From: Nephrocerus scutellatus
Taxonomy: Eukaryota; Arthropoda; Insecta; Diptera; Pipunculidae
Direction: 5' to 3'
DNA: 64,000 bases
Assembly: GCA_947095585.1 (NCBI GenBank)
Contig: OX352763.1
Location: forward strand, 63,645,016 to 63,709,015
The notes beneath the pieces are model-generated. The model saw only the letters and a program-made list of their open reading frames with translations. It was not told the DNA's origin and searched no databases. Position 1 is the first letter of the stretch. Every line of letters begins with the position of its first letter. The translations under genes were made by a program, and so were the position numbers. Shown piece after piece: positions 1-10,874 of the stretch.

Positions 1-540
1 CAAATTTAAATTCAAATTGCTACTCCATTGGGACAAGTTATTTATGTCCTTCTTATGTCGAATTTTTTAGGATTTGGTAAAATTGACAGTTTCTTGTATA
101 CCACAGAACATAAGTGATGGTCGTATTGCTTTGTGTTTTTTTAACAACACGTGTTACTGGTTAAATTTTATGTAAGTATACAGTCGATATGTGGTGTTGT
201 TTAATTTTGTGTAAAATAATAAAATCATGTTTTATTTTAGGTGGCGCTGCAGTTTGAGATGAACCTGAACATGCACCTACAGTTAGCACGGTCTTTTGCT
301 AACATTTCGAAATTCCTTGCAACAAAAAAAAAAGAACTTGAGAAACAAAATATTTCTCTAATAATTGGATTAAGAGCTTCGGCTGAATTTTGGGAAAGCT
401 GTTAAAATAATTAATGAAAAAAGAAAAAATTGAGTCGTTTGTTTGTTTGTTTAGGTGGCGCTACAGTTTGAGTTGAACTAAAGCCTAAACTTACATGACA
501 CTCTATTAAAGCTGTCTTTTGCTAACTGACTCAAATTACG
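1..540. other. Left-edge DNA without a recognisable gene
   Basis: I see no coding region here. Two diverged direct repeats begin at about 238 and 452. Both start with a GGTGGCGCT-like motif followed by CAGTTTGAG and run to a shared CTTTTGCTAAC. They may be the tail of an old non-autonomous element, but I cannot name it. Confidence 0.4.
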
Positions 541-800
541 CACACTTATTCTTTTTCAGGTCATCTTCCACTTGGGCACGCCATCTAAGGAGAGGTATTC
601 CCTACTGAATTCCCTTTCATCTGAATAGATTCAAAGACTGCGTAGCGTTAATGTGCATTTGCACTACATGCCTGAGACGTCCAGTACGTAGTTTTTTTTT
701 TACTAGGTCGAATCTTTTTCTCCAAAACCTGTCAACGAGCTAACGGGACCGAAAATCGTCCGAAGAATTTTTCGTTCGAAACGATGAAGGTTTCGCACCC
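541..800 (-). pseudogene. RTE-type LINE, C-terminal reverse-transcriptase remnant
   Basis: The minus strand shows two pieces of the C-terminal end of an RTE/BovB-like LINE protein. A FERKILRTIFGPV segment lies at about 740-785, and a RWRAQVEDDL segment at about 560-590. The first motif also occurs in the LINE at 1950-4325 (minus strand about 2280-2325), so the family assignment has internal support. The stretch between the two motifs is shortened and out of frame. It is a broken fragment with no start codon and no catalytic region. Confidence 0.6.
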
Positions 801-1378
801 TTTTGCAACCCATAAACACAACACAAGTGTGTGCACCAGTGTCATTACATTGGTGTGGCGCAAGCATAAACGTTCTATACGGCAAAACAACAACAAGTTG
901 ACAAATATACACACAAATGCTTCGTTATGTGTAGTCACACACACCGTTAATTTGCATGGCTTTCATTCCCGCGCCTGTGTAGCCAAGCTCTTAGAATGCT
1001 CAGCTATATGCTAGGCACAGCGTGGTCGTTAATGAAAAGGAGGAGAAAAAAGGATATGTGTATGAGCTTGTGTTTTGAATGCCTGTGGATCATAGTGATG
1101 TGGAAAGACAGAACTCGGCAGAGCGTAGATAGTAGCCAGATCAGAGGGAGTGAAATATTTCTTGCACCGGGCTAGACAACCTAAACATTTCACAGCATTT
1201 TTGGCGATGGTAAAAATTTACAAGTACCATTCATGGATAATGGCATTGGATTTAAGATTTGCTTAGATGACAGTTGGTTTAGGAAGCGTTAAATTCTACT
1301 CGATTGTTTTCTCCCCCTTTTATTATGTTGTCCAGGTCAGAATTTAACGTGCTTAACATATTATTATTATTTCTATAA
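801..1378. other. Unassigned DNA left of the Helitron
   Basis: Open frames of up to 76 codons exist, but none shows a domain, a credible start or a repeated copy elsewhere in the window. The stretch ends directly at the Helitron 3' end. It may be host sequence or an older element. Confidence 0.35.
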
Positions 1379-1406
1379 CTAGCTGATTACCCGGCTTTGC
1401 CCAGGT
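1379..1406 (-). other. Helitron 3' terminus: hairpin and CTAG
   Basis: On the minus strand a hairpin with 6-bp arms (ACCTGG and CCGGGT, one G-T pair, six-base loop) is followed six bases later by CTAG. This is the standard Helitron 3' end (hairpin about 10 bases before CTRR). The next base outside on the minus strand is T, as expected for insertion between A and T. Confidence 0.85.
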
Positions 1407-1574
1407 ATTTATTTATCCCAAGAATCTCTTAGGCATTGTTATGAAAAGAAAGAATTCTATCTAAAAAGTAAAATCAATGTAAATTTTTATTCACAAAATA
1501 AATATTTTAAAGTAAAAGAACACCATACAAAATATAAAGAAACATTTGTTTTAAAAATCTACTAAAATATTAGT
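1407..1574 (-). other. Helitron 3' noncoding region
   Basis: This AT-rich stretch lies between the stop of the helicase C-terminus (1575) and the 3' hairpin. No other feature is visible. Confidence 0.6.
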
Positions 1575-1949
1575 TTAACACAAAACTTGATTATAACCTA
1601 TTTTAGTTTCACCTCCAGGAGCAAGAATAAAATTTTTTTTAGGTGAGCCCACCCTAGAGCAAACAACATAAAGTTGTCCATAGGAGAAACATGGTGACCT
1701 CAACTCCACTCCACAGTATTTAATAGACTGACCCTGTGATTTGTTAATCGTAATCGAGAACGCAAGTCTTACTGGAAATTGCAATCTTTTAAAGTTAAAA
1801 GGTAGATCCGTCGAAATGAGTGGTGTCCGTGGGATAAAAACTGTTTCACCCTCTCGCTTTCCTGTTATTATAGTAGCTTCAATTACATTGCTCAGCATAT
1901 TTTTTACACACAACCTTGTTCCGTTGCAAAGTTTTGGCGAATCAAGATT
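1575..1949 (-). pseudogene. Helitron PIF1-type helicase, C-terminal part
   Basis: The minus strand encodes the last ~125 residues of a Helitron helicase. Visible landmarks are the SPKLCNGTRLCVKNML segment, the LPFNFKRLQFPVRLAF segment, the helicase motif TINKSQGQS, and YVVCSRVG close to the end. These match superfamily 1 (PIF1/RecD) motifs V and VI as found in Helitron proteins. The piece is open to its own stop. Its N-terminal continuation lies beyond the LINE insertion, at 4326 and upward. An open frame runs on to 2126, but residues from beyond 1949 are LINE sequence, so that longer reading is a chimera. Confidence 0.85.
1940..1949. repeat. Target-site duplication of the RTE LINE (left copy)
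   Basis: AATCAAGATT here is repeated at 4326-4335. It flanks the LINE exactly, and the helicase reading continues across the pair. Confidence 0.85.
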
Positions 1950-2129
1950 CATCATCATCATATTTGGCTCTACAACCGGGGTCCGGTCCTGGCCTCCCGC
2001 AAAAAGTCCCTTCAACGGTCCCGATTTCGAGCCGATGTCATTCAGTTTCGCGTCCCTAAACTCTGGGTGTCCTGGTCTACGCCATCCTTCCGCGTAGGCT
2101 TGGCCGGCCTCGCTGTCGTGTTCCATAAC

Positions 2130-2420
2130 TCCTACCGCAAAGGACTTTCCGAGCAGGAAAGTGAGCTAGGTGTCCTGCCCACCGGAGCCTACCGAGCTTA
2201 GTTTTCTTCACGATGTCGACATCGCGGTAACGCTCGTAGATCTCAACATTATAGAGTCGCCGGAATCGTCCTTCCTCACATACGGGGCCAAAAATTCTCC
2301 GTAAGACTTTTCTCTCGAACGCGGCTAAGAGGTCAGAACCTGAGATAGTTAAAGGATTGAACTACTTGAAATTCGCGCTCCACTATTTGAATTAAGGGAC
2401 CAATGTTGGATCTTCTACTC
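2130..2420 (-). pseudogene. RTE LINE, protein C-terminus
   Basis: The minus-strand reading includes FERKVLRRIFGPV (about 2325-2280), then an RLRWAGHLAH segment (about 2190-2160) and a RQRGRP segment. This is the usual end of RTE/BovB and related LINE proteins. It is separated from the reverse transcriptase at 2621-3040 by frameshifts. Confidence 0.75.
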
Positions 2421-2620
2421 GCAGACGTGGCAACCATGTACTTTGGTTTGCTCTCATTTATGTGCAGCCCCAGATTTCGTGCATGAAAGCTTCCTGTACA
2501 GCACTTCGGTTTCTACCAACGATGTCAATATCGTCTGCGTAAGCCAGTATCTGAATGGACTTATAGAGGATTGTTACTCTCGCCGTTACGCCACTCTCGC
2601 CGTTACGTCAGAGTCTCGGA

Positions 2621-3040
2621 TCACTTTCTCCAACGCCAGGTTGAAGAGGACGCAGGCCATTCCTCCCATTGTCGGAGCCCGTTATAGATGTTGAATGGGC
2701 TTGATAGTGATCCGGATATTTTTACTTGGCGTATAACATTGGTCATGGTCAACCTACATAGTCGTATCAGTTTATTTGGGATGCCGAATTCTCTCATGGC
2801 TTTATAAAGTTCTACTCTGGCTATGCTATCATAGGCGGCTTTAAAGTCTATAAAAAGATTGTGTATTGAGTTTTGAAACTTAAGACATTTTTCCATCACC
2901 TGCCTAAGGATGTAAATCTGATCAGTTGTTGATTTGCCTGGGATGAAGCCACCCTGGTATGGACCAATGATGACTTTAGCGTATGGGGCTATCCTCTCTT
3001 GAAGGATGGAGGAGAAAATCTTATACGCGGTACTCAACAA
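2621..3040 (-). pseudogene. RTE LINE reverse-transcriptase domain fragment
   Basis: This open piece of 139 residues covers the front of the reverse transcriptase. The fingers motif near residues 28-38 reads QGGFIPGKSTTDQI, and motif A reads LFIDFKAAYDSI (about residues 62-73). The catalytic YADD box is not reached. The reading frame is lost near 2680 after GLRQ. Upstream the linker is full of stops. A second copy of this section, with a further internal deletion, lies at 7015-7344. Confidence 0.85.
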
Positions 3041-3452
3041 CGTTATACCACGATAATTGCTGCATTTTGTGATATCTCCCTTCTTATGTATGGGGCACAG
3101 GATGCCTCTTCGCTAGTCCTCTGGCATAGCTTCTTCTTCCCATACCTGCACTATTACTTCATGAATTGCTTGGTGTAATGTTTATTTATTTATCATTTCC
3201 GCTGGGATCCCATCAGATCCCGGGGCCTTATTATTTTTGAGCCGTTTTTTCGCTCTGCTAACTTCATCTATGCTTGGTGGCGGCAGCATAGTAGTTAGCA
3301 TCCAATTCGGTAGTTAGCTGGCCATTTAGCAACTCATGAAAGTGCTCTTACCATCGCTCTAACATGCCTTTAAGATCGACGATCAGATTACCCTCTTTGT
3401 CCTCGCAGTATGTGCAACGCGGTGTATATTGCGTCATACCGCGGACCCTTTG

Positions 3453-3779
3453 TTAGAACTTCCGCGCCTGGTGCGGTCCTTGTTCTCTGTACTGTTCCAG
3501 TTCACGGATGAGATTCCTCTCCCAGGCTGCTTTCTTTCGCCGGTGAACTGTTTTTTCATATCTTCTGAGCTCTTTGTATTCATCTTCGCGTGCCCGCGTT
3601 CTATGAGATTGTTGCATTGCTCGGTACGCAACATTCTTACGTTCAGTCGCTAGCTTACATTCGTCATCGAACAAGTCGTTTCGATCACTACGACTACTGC
3701 CTAAGATGGAGTCATCAGTACTAATGACAGTATTCTTAAGGCGTGTCCATGTCTCTTCTACGCCCGACATCTCAGCCAC
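3453..3779 (-). pseudogene. RTE LINE linker between endonuclease and reverse transcriptase
   Basis: A basic, helix-forming segment of 108 residues includes EDEYKELRRYEKTVHRRKKA. It corresponds to the region between endonuclease and polymerase in RTE proteins. It ends at a stop at 3453. Near-identical copies lie at 7646-7963 and 8772-9089. Confidence 0.6.
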
Positions 3780-3811
3780 AGGACTTACTCTCCCTGCATT
3801 TAGGGCGAGTC

Positions 3812-4204
3812 CTATCGCTTGACCGTTGTTGTTTCTGGTCTCTTCATTGCGAAGTGCAGCCGTGTTAACTCGAATCTGATTCGCTTTCGTGATAATGTAA
3901 TCCGCGCTCGGAGCACCATACCAACTAGATAGTGGTTCGAGTCGACGTTTACACCTGGGTACGTTCGTACCGTCATCAGGTTCGGGTTGTGGCAGCGGTC
4001 TATCTGGTTGCGAGTGACTCTATCGGGAGATACCCAGGTGGATTTGTGGATATTTTTACGCGCAAACCTTGTACTCGCAACGACCAAATTATTGCTTGCT
4101 GCCATCTCTATGACTCGTTGTCCATTGTCATTAGTGTTCTCGTGTAAGCTATGGGTGCCAATGTACTGCCTGAATACTGGCTCCCTACCTATTTTAGCAT
4201 TCAT
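3812..4204 (-). pseudogene. RTE LINE endonuclease domain, C-terminal half
   Basis: This 130-residue open piece carries the second half of an AP-endonuclease-like domain. DMNAKIGREPVF (reading in from just upstream), NDNGQRVIEMA, KNIHKSTWVSPD and the RNQID box are typical of RTE/BovB proteins. The final SDH box appears as DSNHYLVG, so the aspartate-histidine pair is altered (N before H). The N-terminal half is absent because the LINE starts near here. Copies at 8005-8382, 9131-9523 and 10,361-10,753 have DSNQYLVG, so they also lack the histidine. Confidence 0.85.
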
Positions 4205-4325
4205 ATCCCCCAGAATGATTTTTACATCATACTAAGGGGAGGCATGGAGTTTCCATTCGACAGATTCAAAGAATTCTTCTTTTTCATAATCTGGGGAATC
4301 CTCTGTAGGTGGGTGAACGTTTATA

Positions 4326-6956
4326 AATCAAGATTACGTTGTAAAATTATTGAAGATCCCACTTTGAGTAAAAGACGATGTGGCAGCAATCCAGCCAAAT
4401 CAAGTGAGTTTAGGAATTCGGGTGTGAAATTAACGACCTCATCGGCGTCTACTACAGTACCGATTGACTTGTATTCAGTGACTACGCCTGGTAACATGGC
4501 AAATATTTGATTATTTATTTCGTCGACGTCTTCATTCTTAGCAGCAAGAATGGCCCTTTCTCGCAAACATTTCAGAATGTGATAATTTTGGGAAACAGCC
4601 GGATAGATAGCTCTATCTCAAATCTGCGGCAGACGATAACAAATTACAAAAATCGGCTGGTAATTATATCTTGCCAGAAGACTCGACTATTAATCTACTT
4701 TCTCCGATCTCCAGTAGTTTGTTTGAGAAAATTTGAGCACTGCCGTCCGTCAGATTTACTCTCATGTTCTGCTTTACACTTGTCTTTCGTACATGTTTCC
4801 ACAGAAATGAATGTTTTAAACATGCATGGATTTCATCGGCCGGTGTTGATTTTGGGATGACGGAAAAAGTTTGACGAAAGTCTCCACAAAGGAGTACCAA
4901 AGCTCTTCCCATCAGGTTATCGTTTCTCCTTAGGTCTCTCAGATTGTCGACAAGTGCCTCGAGAGCTTTCTGATGAGCCATGGTGCATTCATCCATCCTT
5001 CCACCTTCCAATAATGCAATCCATGAAGAGGCGATGGCCAGAATTAAATTTGTTAAAAATGTTTTTCCTGCTCCCCAAGAAGCATATAAAAAAAACCACC
5101 TTGTTGTTTCGCTACCTGATCCATGATAATATGATATGTTTTTTGTTATTTTGATTTAAAAGTGGCTTCTTTTCCGCAACGTATGCACTTAGCTCTTCGG
5201 TGTTGTAGTTCTTTTCATGTATGTAATCTGCGTGAAGTACGACTTGTCGGTCTCGTTTTGGTGCAGGTAGGCCGAGCTGCAGAAATGTTTTATTGATCAT
5301 CGACAAAGCTTTGTTGTAAGTGTCCAGACCAAACGTGACTTCCAATGTCGGATTTTCTCTCCGGACTTTGGCAAGTATATCCTCACTTAGGGCGTCCTTA
5401 TATTTTTCTCATAAAGTATTTGGATTCCATGGACTGCATGTAGTCAATTTTGTAGCAAACAAGGGAAGGGAGATCATTTCGGCTTCTCGCCTTCCAGTAA
5501 ACCCAACTTTTGACAGGCTTCTCTAAATGTCTGGCATACTTTTCCATTTACTGTTTTTAGCTCTGCGAAAGATCTTGGTCCTCGAATTGAGTGAAACATG
5601 CATTATGTCCAGGAACGGGCTCTCTAACTTTTCTTGTTTAGAAAAATTATCTCGATTGACTATGTGTAATATCGAGGTATCTCAGGATACAACAGTCTTT
5701 GCGAAAGGATCCTGCTGATAGAGTTGAAAAGATGCTGTTAATGTTGTGTTTGGTGGCTGATCAACAAGGCTGCACCGGCGCTCTCTGTTGTGAAATAAAC
5801 TCTCTGATGTCTTTCGTGAATCGTAAAACCAAGGATTCGCCAAACTGCTTCGTTGCTACCATCACTTTATCGTTTGCTCTCTCGTTGCTTATGCCAACAT
5901 AGCTATATCAGTACCTTTGTTGACATACTTGCACACGTATATACCTAATCCACTTCGCACTGTTACAGTACTCTACGTTAATGTGTGCCTGGAACATTTT
6001 TGACAGCAAAGGTGATAATGGGACAACCCACCTATTATCGATTTCTATTTCTGTATTATTGCCTTTATTTAGTTTCGCCGTGATCCCTCCATCCTCTGGA
6101 GCACGCCGTCTATATAAAGGATAACCATCATTTCCTGTTTGTGTCTCTTTAAGCAATTTTCTTGGGTATTTTTTGTTACACTTTTCATCCTTCGTACACG
6201 GCGAATTGGGATTAAGATTTCCACATGGTCCATGAATCATGTTTTTCTTAATCACTTCAAAAAGTTCAGGATCTTTTGTTGGGTCAGGCAACTCAGCTGA
6301 TATAACGTCATCGATTTGTGTGGGTTGAATTTTTTCAGCTAACCAAATTAAATTTTGTGAGTGTAGCAGTCCTCGCTTTTGCCATTCAATCGTGTACATC
6401 CAGCATCTTGGTAGTCCAAAGACAACTCTTTGTTTTAATTTCAATTAGTTTCAACTGCTTCTGTTTGAATACTCTCGCAATCAAGTCGTGGCGCTCATTG
6501 GATAGTTTACCATTGGAAAGCATCTCCTCGATCTTTTTCCAAGCGGGATTACACGTGAAGGTGATAAATATATCTGGTCTTCCGTATGTCCTTACGTACG
6601 TCATAGCATCTTGCGTGTATTCGTGCATGTGTCTGGTACTGCCTGTAAACGTAGTTGGTAGTATGACAAAGGAACCAAGGTTTTCAGCATTAACGTCATT
6701 TACCACAGTATGAGCATCTCTCAGTTGAATATATTCTTCAACTCTCAGTTTACGTTGATTTAGACGAACTTTCTACTTTTGCATACGATGAATTGACGAA
6801 ACAATTGTCTGCAGTTTAATATGTGGTTCTGTTCTTCTCTGTATGCATAGAAATCCGTCGCTGAAACTTTTTTGCTAGTTGTGTTACCTGTTGGACTGAC
6901 CTGCCTCAGATTAAAATGATATTCATCTTCACCACGGGGAAAAATCACTGGGTACT
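4326..6956 (-). pseudogene. Helitron Rep/helicase, copy 1 of the internal segment
   Basis: This stretch continues the Helitron protein upstream of the LINE. On the minus strand it carries part of the Rep nuclease (6706-5908), a degraded middle, and helicase pieces at 5345-5112, 5011-4664 and 4566-4326. The helicase part shows MDECTMAHQKALEAL and LVLLCGDFRQT (Walker B-like region). It ends at 6956 in an abrupt jump to LINE sequence. Compared with the copy at 10,875-13,505 it lacks a short stretch near 5310 but keeps a segment near 6520 that the other copy has lost. Frameshifts and stops are frequent, so no product is expected. Confidence 0.8.
5908..6706 (-). pseudogene. Helitron Rep nuclease region (copy 1)
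   Basis: Two overlapping frames together give the Helitron-like N and HUH region. The first (6706-6386) has TYVRTYGRPDIFITFTCNP, the usual opening motif. The second (6444-5908) has IEWQKRGLLHSQ, where the family has an H-x-H metal-binding pair; here the second histidine is glutamine. A frameshift follows just before the segment with the catalytic tyrosine (KYVNKG, visible in another frame at about 5910). Loss of the metal ligand plus the frameshifts mark a dead Rep. Confidence 0.8.
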
Positions 6957-8503
6957 GGCGTATAACATTGGTCATGGTCAACCTACATAGTCGTGTCAGT
7001 TTATTTGGGATGCCTTATTCTCTCATGGCGGCTTTAAAGTCTATAAAAAGATTGTGTATTGAGTTTTGAAACTTAAGACATTTTTCCATCACCTGCCTAA
7101 GGATGTAAATCTGATCAGTTGTTGATTTGCCTGGGATGAAGCCACTCTGGTATGGACCAATGATGACTTTAGCGTATGGGGCTATCCTCTCTTGAAGGAT
7201 GGAGGAGAAAATCTTATACGCGGTACTCAACAACGTTATACCACGATAATTGCTGCATTTTGTGATATCTCCCTTCTTATGTATGGGGCACAGAATGCCT
7301 CTTCGCCAGTCTTCTGGCATAGCTTCTTCTTCCCATACCTGCACTATTACTTCATGAATTGCTTGGTGTAATGTTTATTTATTTATCATTTCCGCTGGGA
7401 TCCCATCAGATCCCGGGGCCTTATTATTTTTGAGCCGTTTTTTCGCTCTGCTAACTTCGTCTATGCTTGGTGGCGGTAGCATAGTAGTTAGCATCCAATT
7501 CGGTAGTTAGCTGGCCATTTAGCAACTCATGAAAGTGCTCTTCCCATCGCTCTAAGATGCCTTTAAGATCGGCGATCAGATTACCCTCTTTGTCCTCGCA
7601 GTATGTGCAACGCGGTGTATATTGCGTCATACCGCGGACCCTTTGTTAGAACTTCCGCGCCTGGTGCGGTCCTTGTTCTCTGTACTGTTCCAGTTCACGG
7701 ACGAGATTCTTCTCCCAGGCTGCTTTCTTTCGCCGGTGAACTGTTTTTTCATATCTTCTGAGCTCTTTGTATTCATCTTCGCGTGCCCGCGTTCTATGAG
7801 ATTGTTGCATTGCTCGGTACGCAACATTCTTACGTTCAGTCGCTAGCTTACATTCGTCATCGAACAAGTCGTTTCGATCACTACGACTACTGCCTAAGAT
7901 GGAGTCATCAGTACTAATGACAGTATTCTTAAGGCGTGTCCATGTCTCTTCTATGCCCGACATCTCAGCCCCAGGACTTACTCTCCCTGCATTTAGGGCG
8001 AGTCTTATCGCTTGACCGTTGTTGTTCCTGGTCTCTTCATTGCGAAGTGCAGCCGTGTTAACTCGAATCTGATTCGCTTTCGTGATGACGTAATCCGCGC
8101 TCGGAGCACCATACCAACTAGATATTGGTTCGAGTCGACGTTTACACCTGGGTACGTTCGTACCGTCATCAGGTTCGGGTTGTGGCAGCGGTCTATCTGG
8201 TTGCGAGTGACTCCATCGGGAGATACCCAGGTGGCTTTGTGGATATTTTTACTCGCAACGACCAAATTATTGCTTGCTGCCATCTCTATGACTCGTTGTC
8301 CATTGTCATTAGTGTTCTCGTGTAAGCTATGGGTGCCAATGTACTGCCTGAATACTGGCTCCCTACCTATTTTAGCATTCATATCCCCCAGAATGATTTT
8401 TACATCATACTAAGGGGAGGCATGGAGTTTCCATTCGACAGATTCAAAGAATTCTTCTTTTTCATCATCTGGGGAATCCTCTGTAGGTGGGTGAACGTTT
8501 ATG
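6957..8503 (-). pseudogene. RTE LINE segment, tandem copy 2
   Basis: This matches 2731-4325 of the first LINE copy, with a deletion in the reverse transcriptase near 7025 and a 15-bp loss in the endonuclease near 8250. It starts at a sharp junction at 6956/6957, where Helitron sequence switches to LINE, and ends at the same LINE/Helitron junction as copy 1. The arrangement points to tandem duplication of a chromosomal segment, not a new LINE insertion. Confidence 0.85.
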
Positions 8504-8716
8504 AATCAAGATTACGTTGTAAAATTATTGAAGATCCCACTTTGAGTAAAAGACGATGTGGCAGCAATTCAGCCAAATCAAGTGAGTTTAGGAATTCGGG
8601 TGTGAAATTAACGACCTCATCGGCGTCTACTACAGTACCGATTGATTTGTATTCAGTGACTACGCCTGGTAACATGGCAAATATTTGATTATTTATTTCG
8701 TCGACGTCTTCATTTT
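8504..8716 (-). pseudogene. Helitron helicase segment, tandem copy 2 (short)
   Basis: Only about 210 bp of helicase remain (equivalent to 4326-4535), including EYKSIGTVVDADEVVNFTPE. It ends at about 8714-8717 in a jump back to LINE sequence equivalent to 3396. Confidence 0.8.
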
Positions 8717-9644
8717 TGTCCTCGCAGTATGTGCAACGCGGTGTATATTGCGTCATACCGCGGACCCTTTGTTAGAACTTCCGCGCCTGGTGCGGTCCTT
8801 GTTCTCTGTACTGTTCCAGTTCACGGACGAGATTCTTCTCCCAGGCTGCTTTCTTTCGCCGGTGAACTGTTTTTTCATATCTTCTGAGCTCTTTGTATTC
8901 ATCTTCGCGTGCCCGCGTTCTATGAGATTGTTGCATTGCTCGGTACGCAACATTCTTACGTTCAGTCGCTAGCTTACATTCGTCATCGAACAAGTCGTTT
9001 CGATCACTACGACTACTGCCTAAGATGGAGTCATCAGTACTAATGACAGTATTCTTAAGGCGTGTCCATGTCTCTTCTATGCCCGACATCTCAGCCCCAG
9101 GACTTACTCTCCCTGCATTTAGGGCGAGTCTTATCGCTTGACCGTTGTTGTTCCTGGTCTCTTCATTGCGAAGTGCGGCCGTGTTAACTCGAATCTGATT
9201 CGCTTTCGTGATGATGTAATCCGCGCTCGGAGCACCATACCAACTAGATATTGGTTCGAGTCGACGTTTACACCTGGGTACGTTCGTACCGTCATCAGGT
9301 TCGGGTTGTGGCAGCGGTCTATCTGGTTGCGAGTGACTCCATCGGGAGATACCCAGGTGGCTTTGTGGATATTTTTACGCGCAAACCTTGTACTCGCAAC
9401 GACCAAATTATTGCTTGCTGCCATCTCTATGACTCGTTGTCCATTGTCATTAGTGTTCTCGTGTAAGCTATGGGTGCCAATGTACTGCCTGAATACTGGC
9501 TCCCTACCTATTTTAGCATTCATATCCCCCAGAATGATTTTTACATCATACTAAGGGGAGGCATGGAGTTTCCATTCGACAGATTCAAAGAATTCTTCTT
9601 TTTTATCATCTGGGGAATCCTCTGTAGGTGGGTGAACGTTTATG
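8717..9644 (-). pseudogene. RTE LINE segment, tandem copy 3
   Basis: This is equivalent to 3398-4325 of the first LINE copy and includes the linker (9089-8772) and endonuclease part (9523-9131). It is nearly identical to copies 2 and 4, and differs more from copy 1. Confidence 0.85.
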
Positions 9645-10180
9645 AATCAAGATTACGTTGTAAAATTATTGAAGATCCCACTTTGAGTAAAAGACGATGT
9701 GGCAGCAATTCAGCCAAATCAAGTGAGTTTAGGAATTCGGGTGTGAAATTAACGACCTCATCGGCGTCTACTACAGTACCGATTGACTTGTATTCAGTGA
9801 CTACGCCTGGTAACATGGCAAATATTTGATTATTTATTTCGTCGACGTCTTCATTCTTAGCAGCAAGAATGGCCCTTTCTCGCAAACATTTCAGAATGTG
9901 ATAATTTTGGGAAACAGCCGGATAGATAGCTCTATCTCAAATCTGCGGCAGACGATAACAAATTACAAAAATCGGCTGGTAATTATATCTTGCCAGAAGA
10001 CTCGACTATTAATCTACTTTCTCCGATCTCCAGTAGTTTGTTTGAGAAAATTTGAGCACTGCCGTCCGTCAGATTTACTCTCATGTTCTGCTTTACACTT
10101 GTCTTTCGTACATGTTTCCACAGAAATGAATGTTTTAAACATGCATGGATTTCATCGGCCGGTGTTGATTTTGGGATGAA
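9645..10180 (-). pseudogene. Helitron helicase segment, tandem copy 3
   Basis: This is equivalent to 4326-4860. It includes the KHSFLWKHVRKTSVKQNMRV region and stops at about 10,180 in a jump to LINE sequence equivalent to 3630. Confidence 0.8.
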
Positions 10181-10874
10181 CATTCTTACGTTCAGTCGCT
10201 AGCTTACATTCGTCATCGAACAAGTCGTTTCGATCACTACGACTACTGCCTAAGATGGAGTCATCAGTACTAATGACAGTATTCTTAAGGCGTGTCCATG
10301 TTTCTTCTATGCCCGACATCTCAGCCCCAGGACTTACTCTCCCTGCATTTAGGGCGAGTCTTATCGCTTGACCGTTGTTGTTCCTGGTCTCTTCATTGCG
10401 AAGTGCAGCCGTGTTAACTCGAATCTGATTCGCTTTCGTGATGATGTAATCCGCGCTCGGAGCACCATACCAACTAGATATTGGTTCGAGTCGACGTTTA
10501 CACCTGGGTACGTTCGTACCGTCATCAGGTTCGGGTTGTGGCAGCGGTCTATCTGGTTGCGAGTGACTCCATCGGGAGATACCCAGGTGGCTTTGTGGAT
10601 ATTTTTACGCGCAAACCTTGTACTCGCAACGACCAAATTATTGCTTGCTGCCATCTCTATGACTCGTTGTCCATTGTCATTAGTGTTCTCGTGTAAGCTA
10701 TGGGTGCCAATGTACTGCCTGAATACTGGCTCCCTACCTATTTTAGCATTCATATCCCCCAGAATGATTTTTACATCATACTAAGGGGAGGCATGGAGTT
10801 TCCATTCGACAGATTCAAAGAATTCTTCTTTTTCATCATCTGGGGAATCCTCTGTAGGTGGGTGAACGTTTATG
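10181..10874 (-). pseudogene. RTE LINE segment, tandem copy 4
   Basis: This is equivalent to about 3630-4325 and carries the endonuclease part at 10,753-10,361. It ends at the standard LINE/Helitron junction at 10,874/10,875. Confidence 0.85.

Larger units (their letters stand above)
1950..4325 (-). mobile_element. RTE/BovB-type LINE, 5' truncated, inserted in the Helitron helicase
   Basis: RTE LINEs encode one protein with an AP-type endonuclease and a reverse transcriptase, and often end in a short simple repeat instead of poly-A. This copy, 2,376 bp on the minus strand, begins inside the endonuclease and ends in an (ATG)n tail at 1950-1961. It is flanked by the 10-bp duplication AATCAAGATT. 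Order on the minus strand: endonuclease (4204-3812), linker (3779-3453), reverse transcriptase (3040-2621 and flanks), C-terminus (about 2330-2130). Several frameshifts separate these, so it is dead. Parts of it recur at 6957-8503, 8717-9644 and 10,181-10,874. Confidence 0.85.

Noticed and set aside
784..1014. 76-residue plus-strand frame near the left edge
   Set aside because: No motif, no repeat copy, and it overlaps the end of a LINE remnant on the other strand.
8012..8413. Plus-strand frames of 119-138 residues repeated at 4151, 8012, 9138 and 10,368
   Set aside because: They are antisense shadows of the RTE endonuclease. The minus strand has the family motifs.
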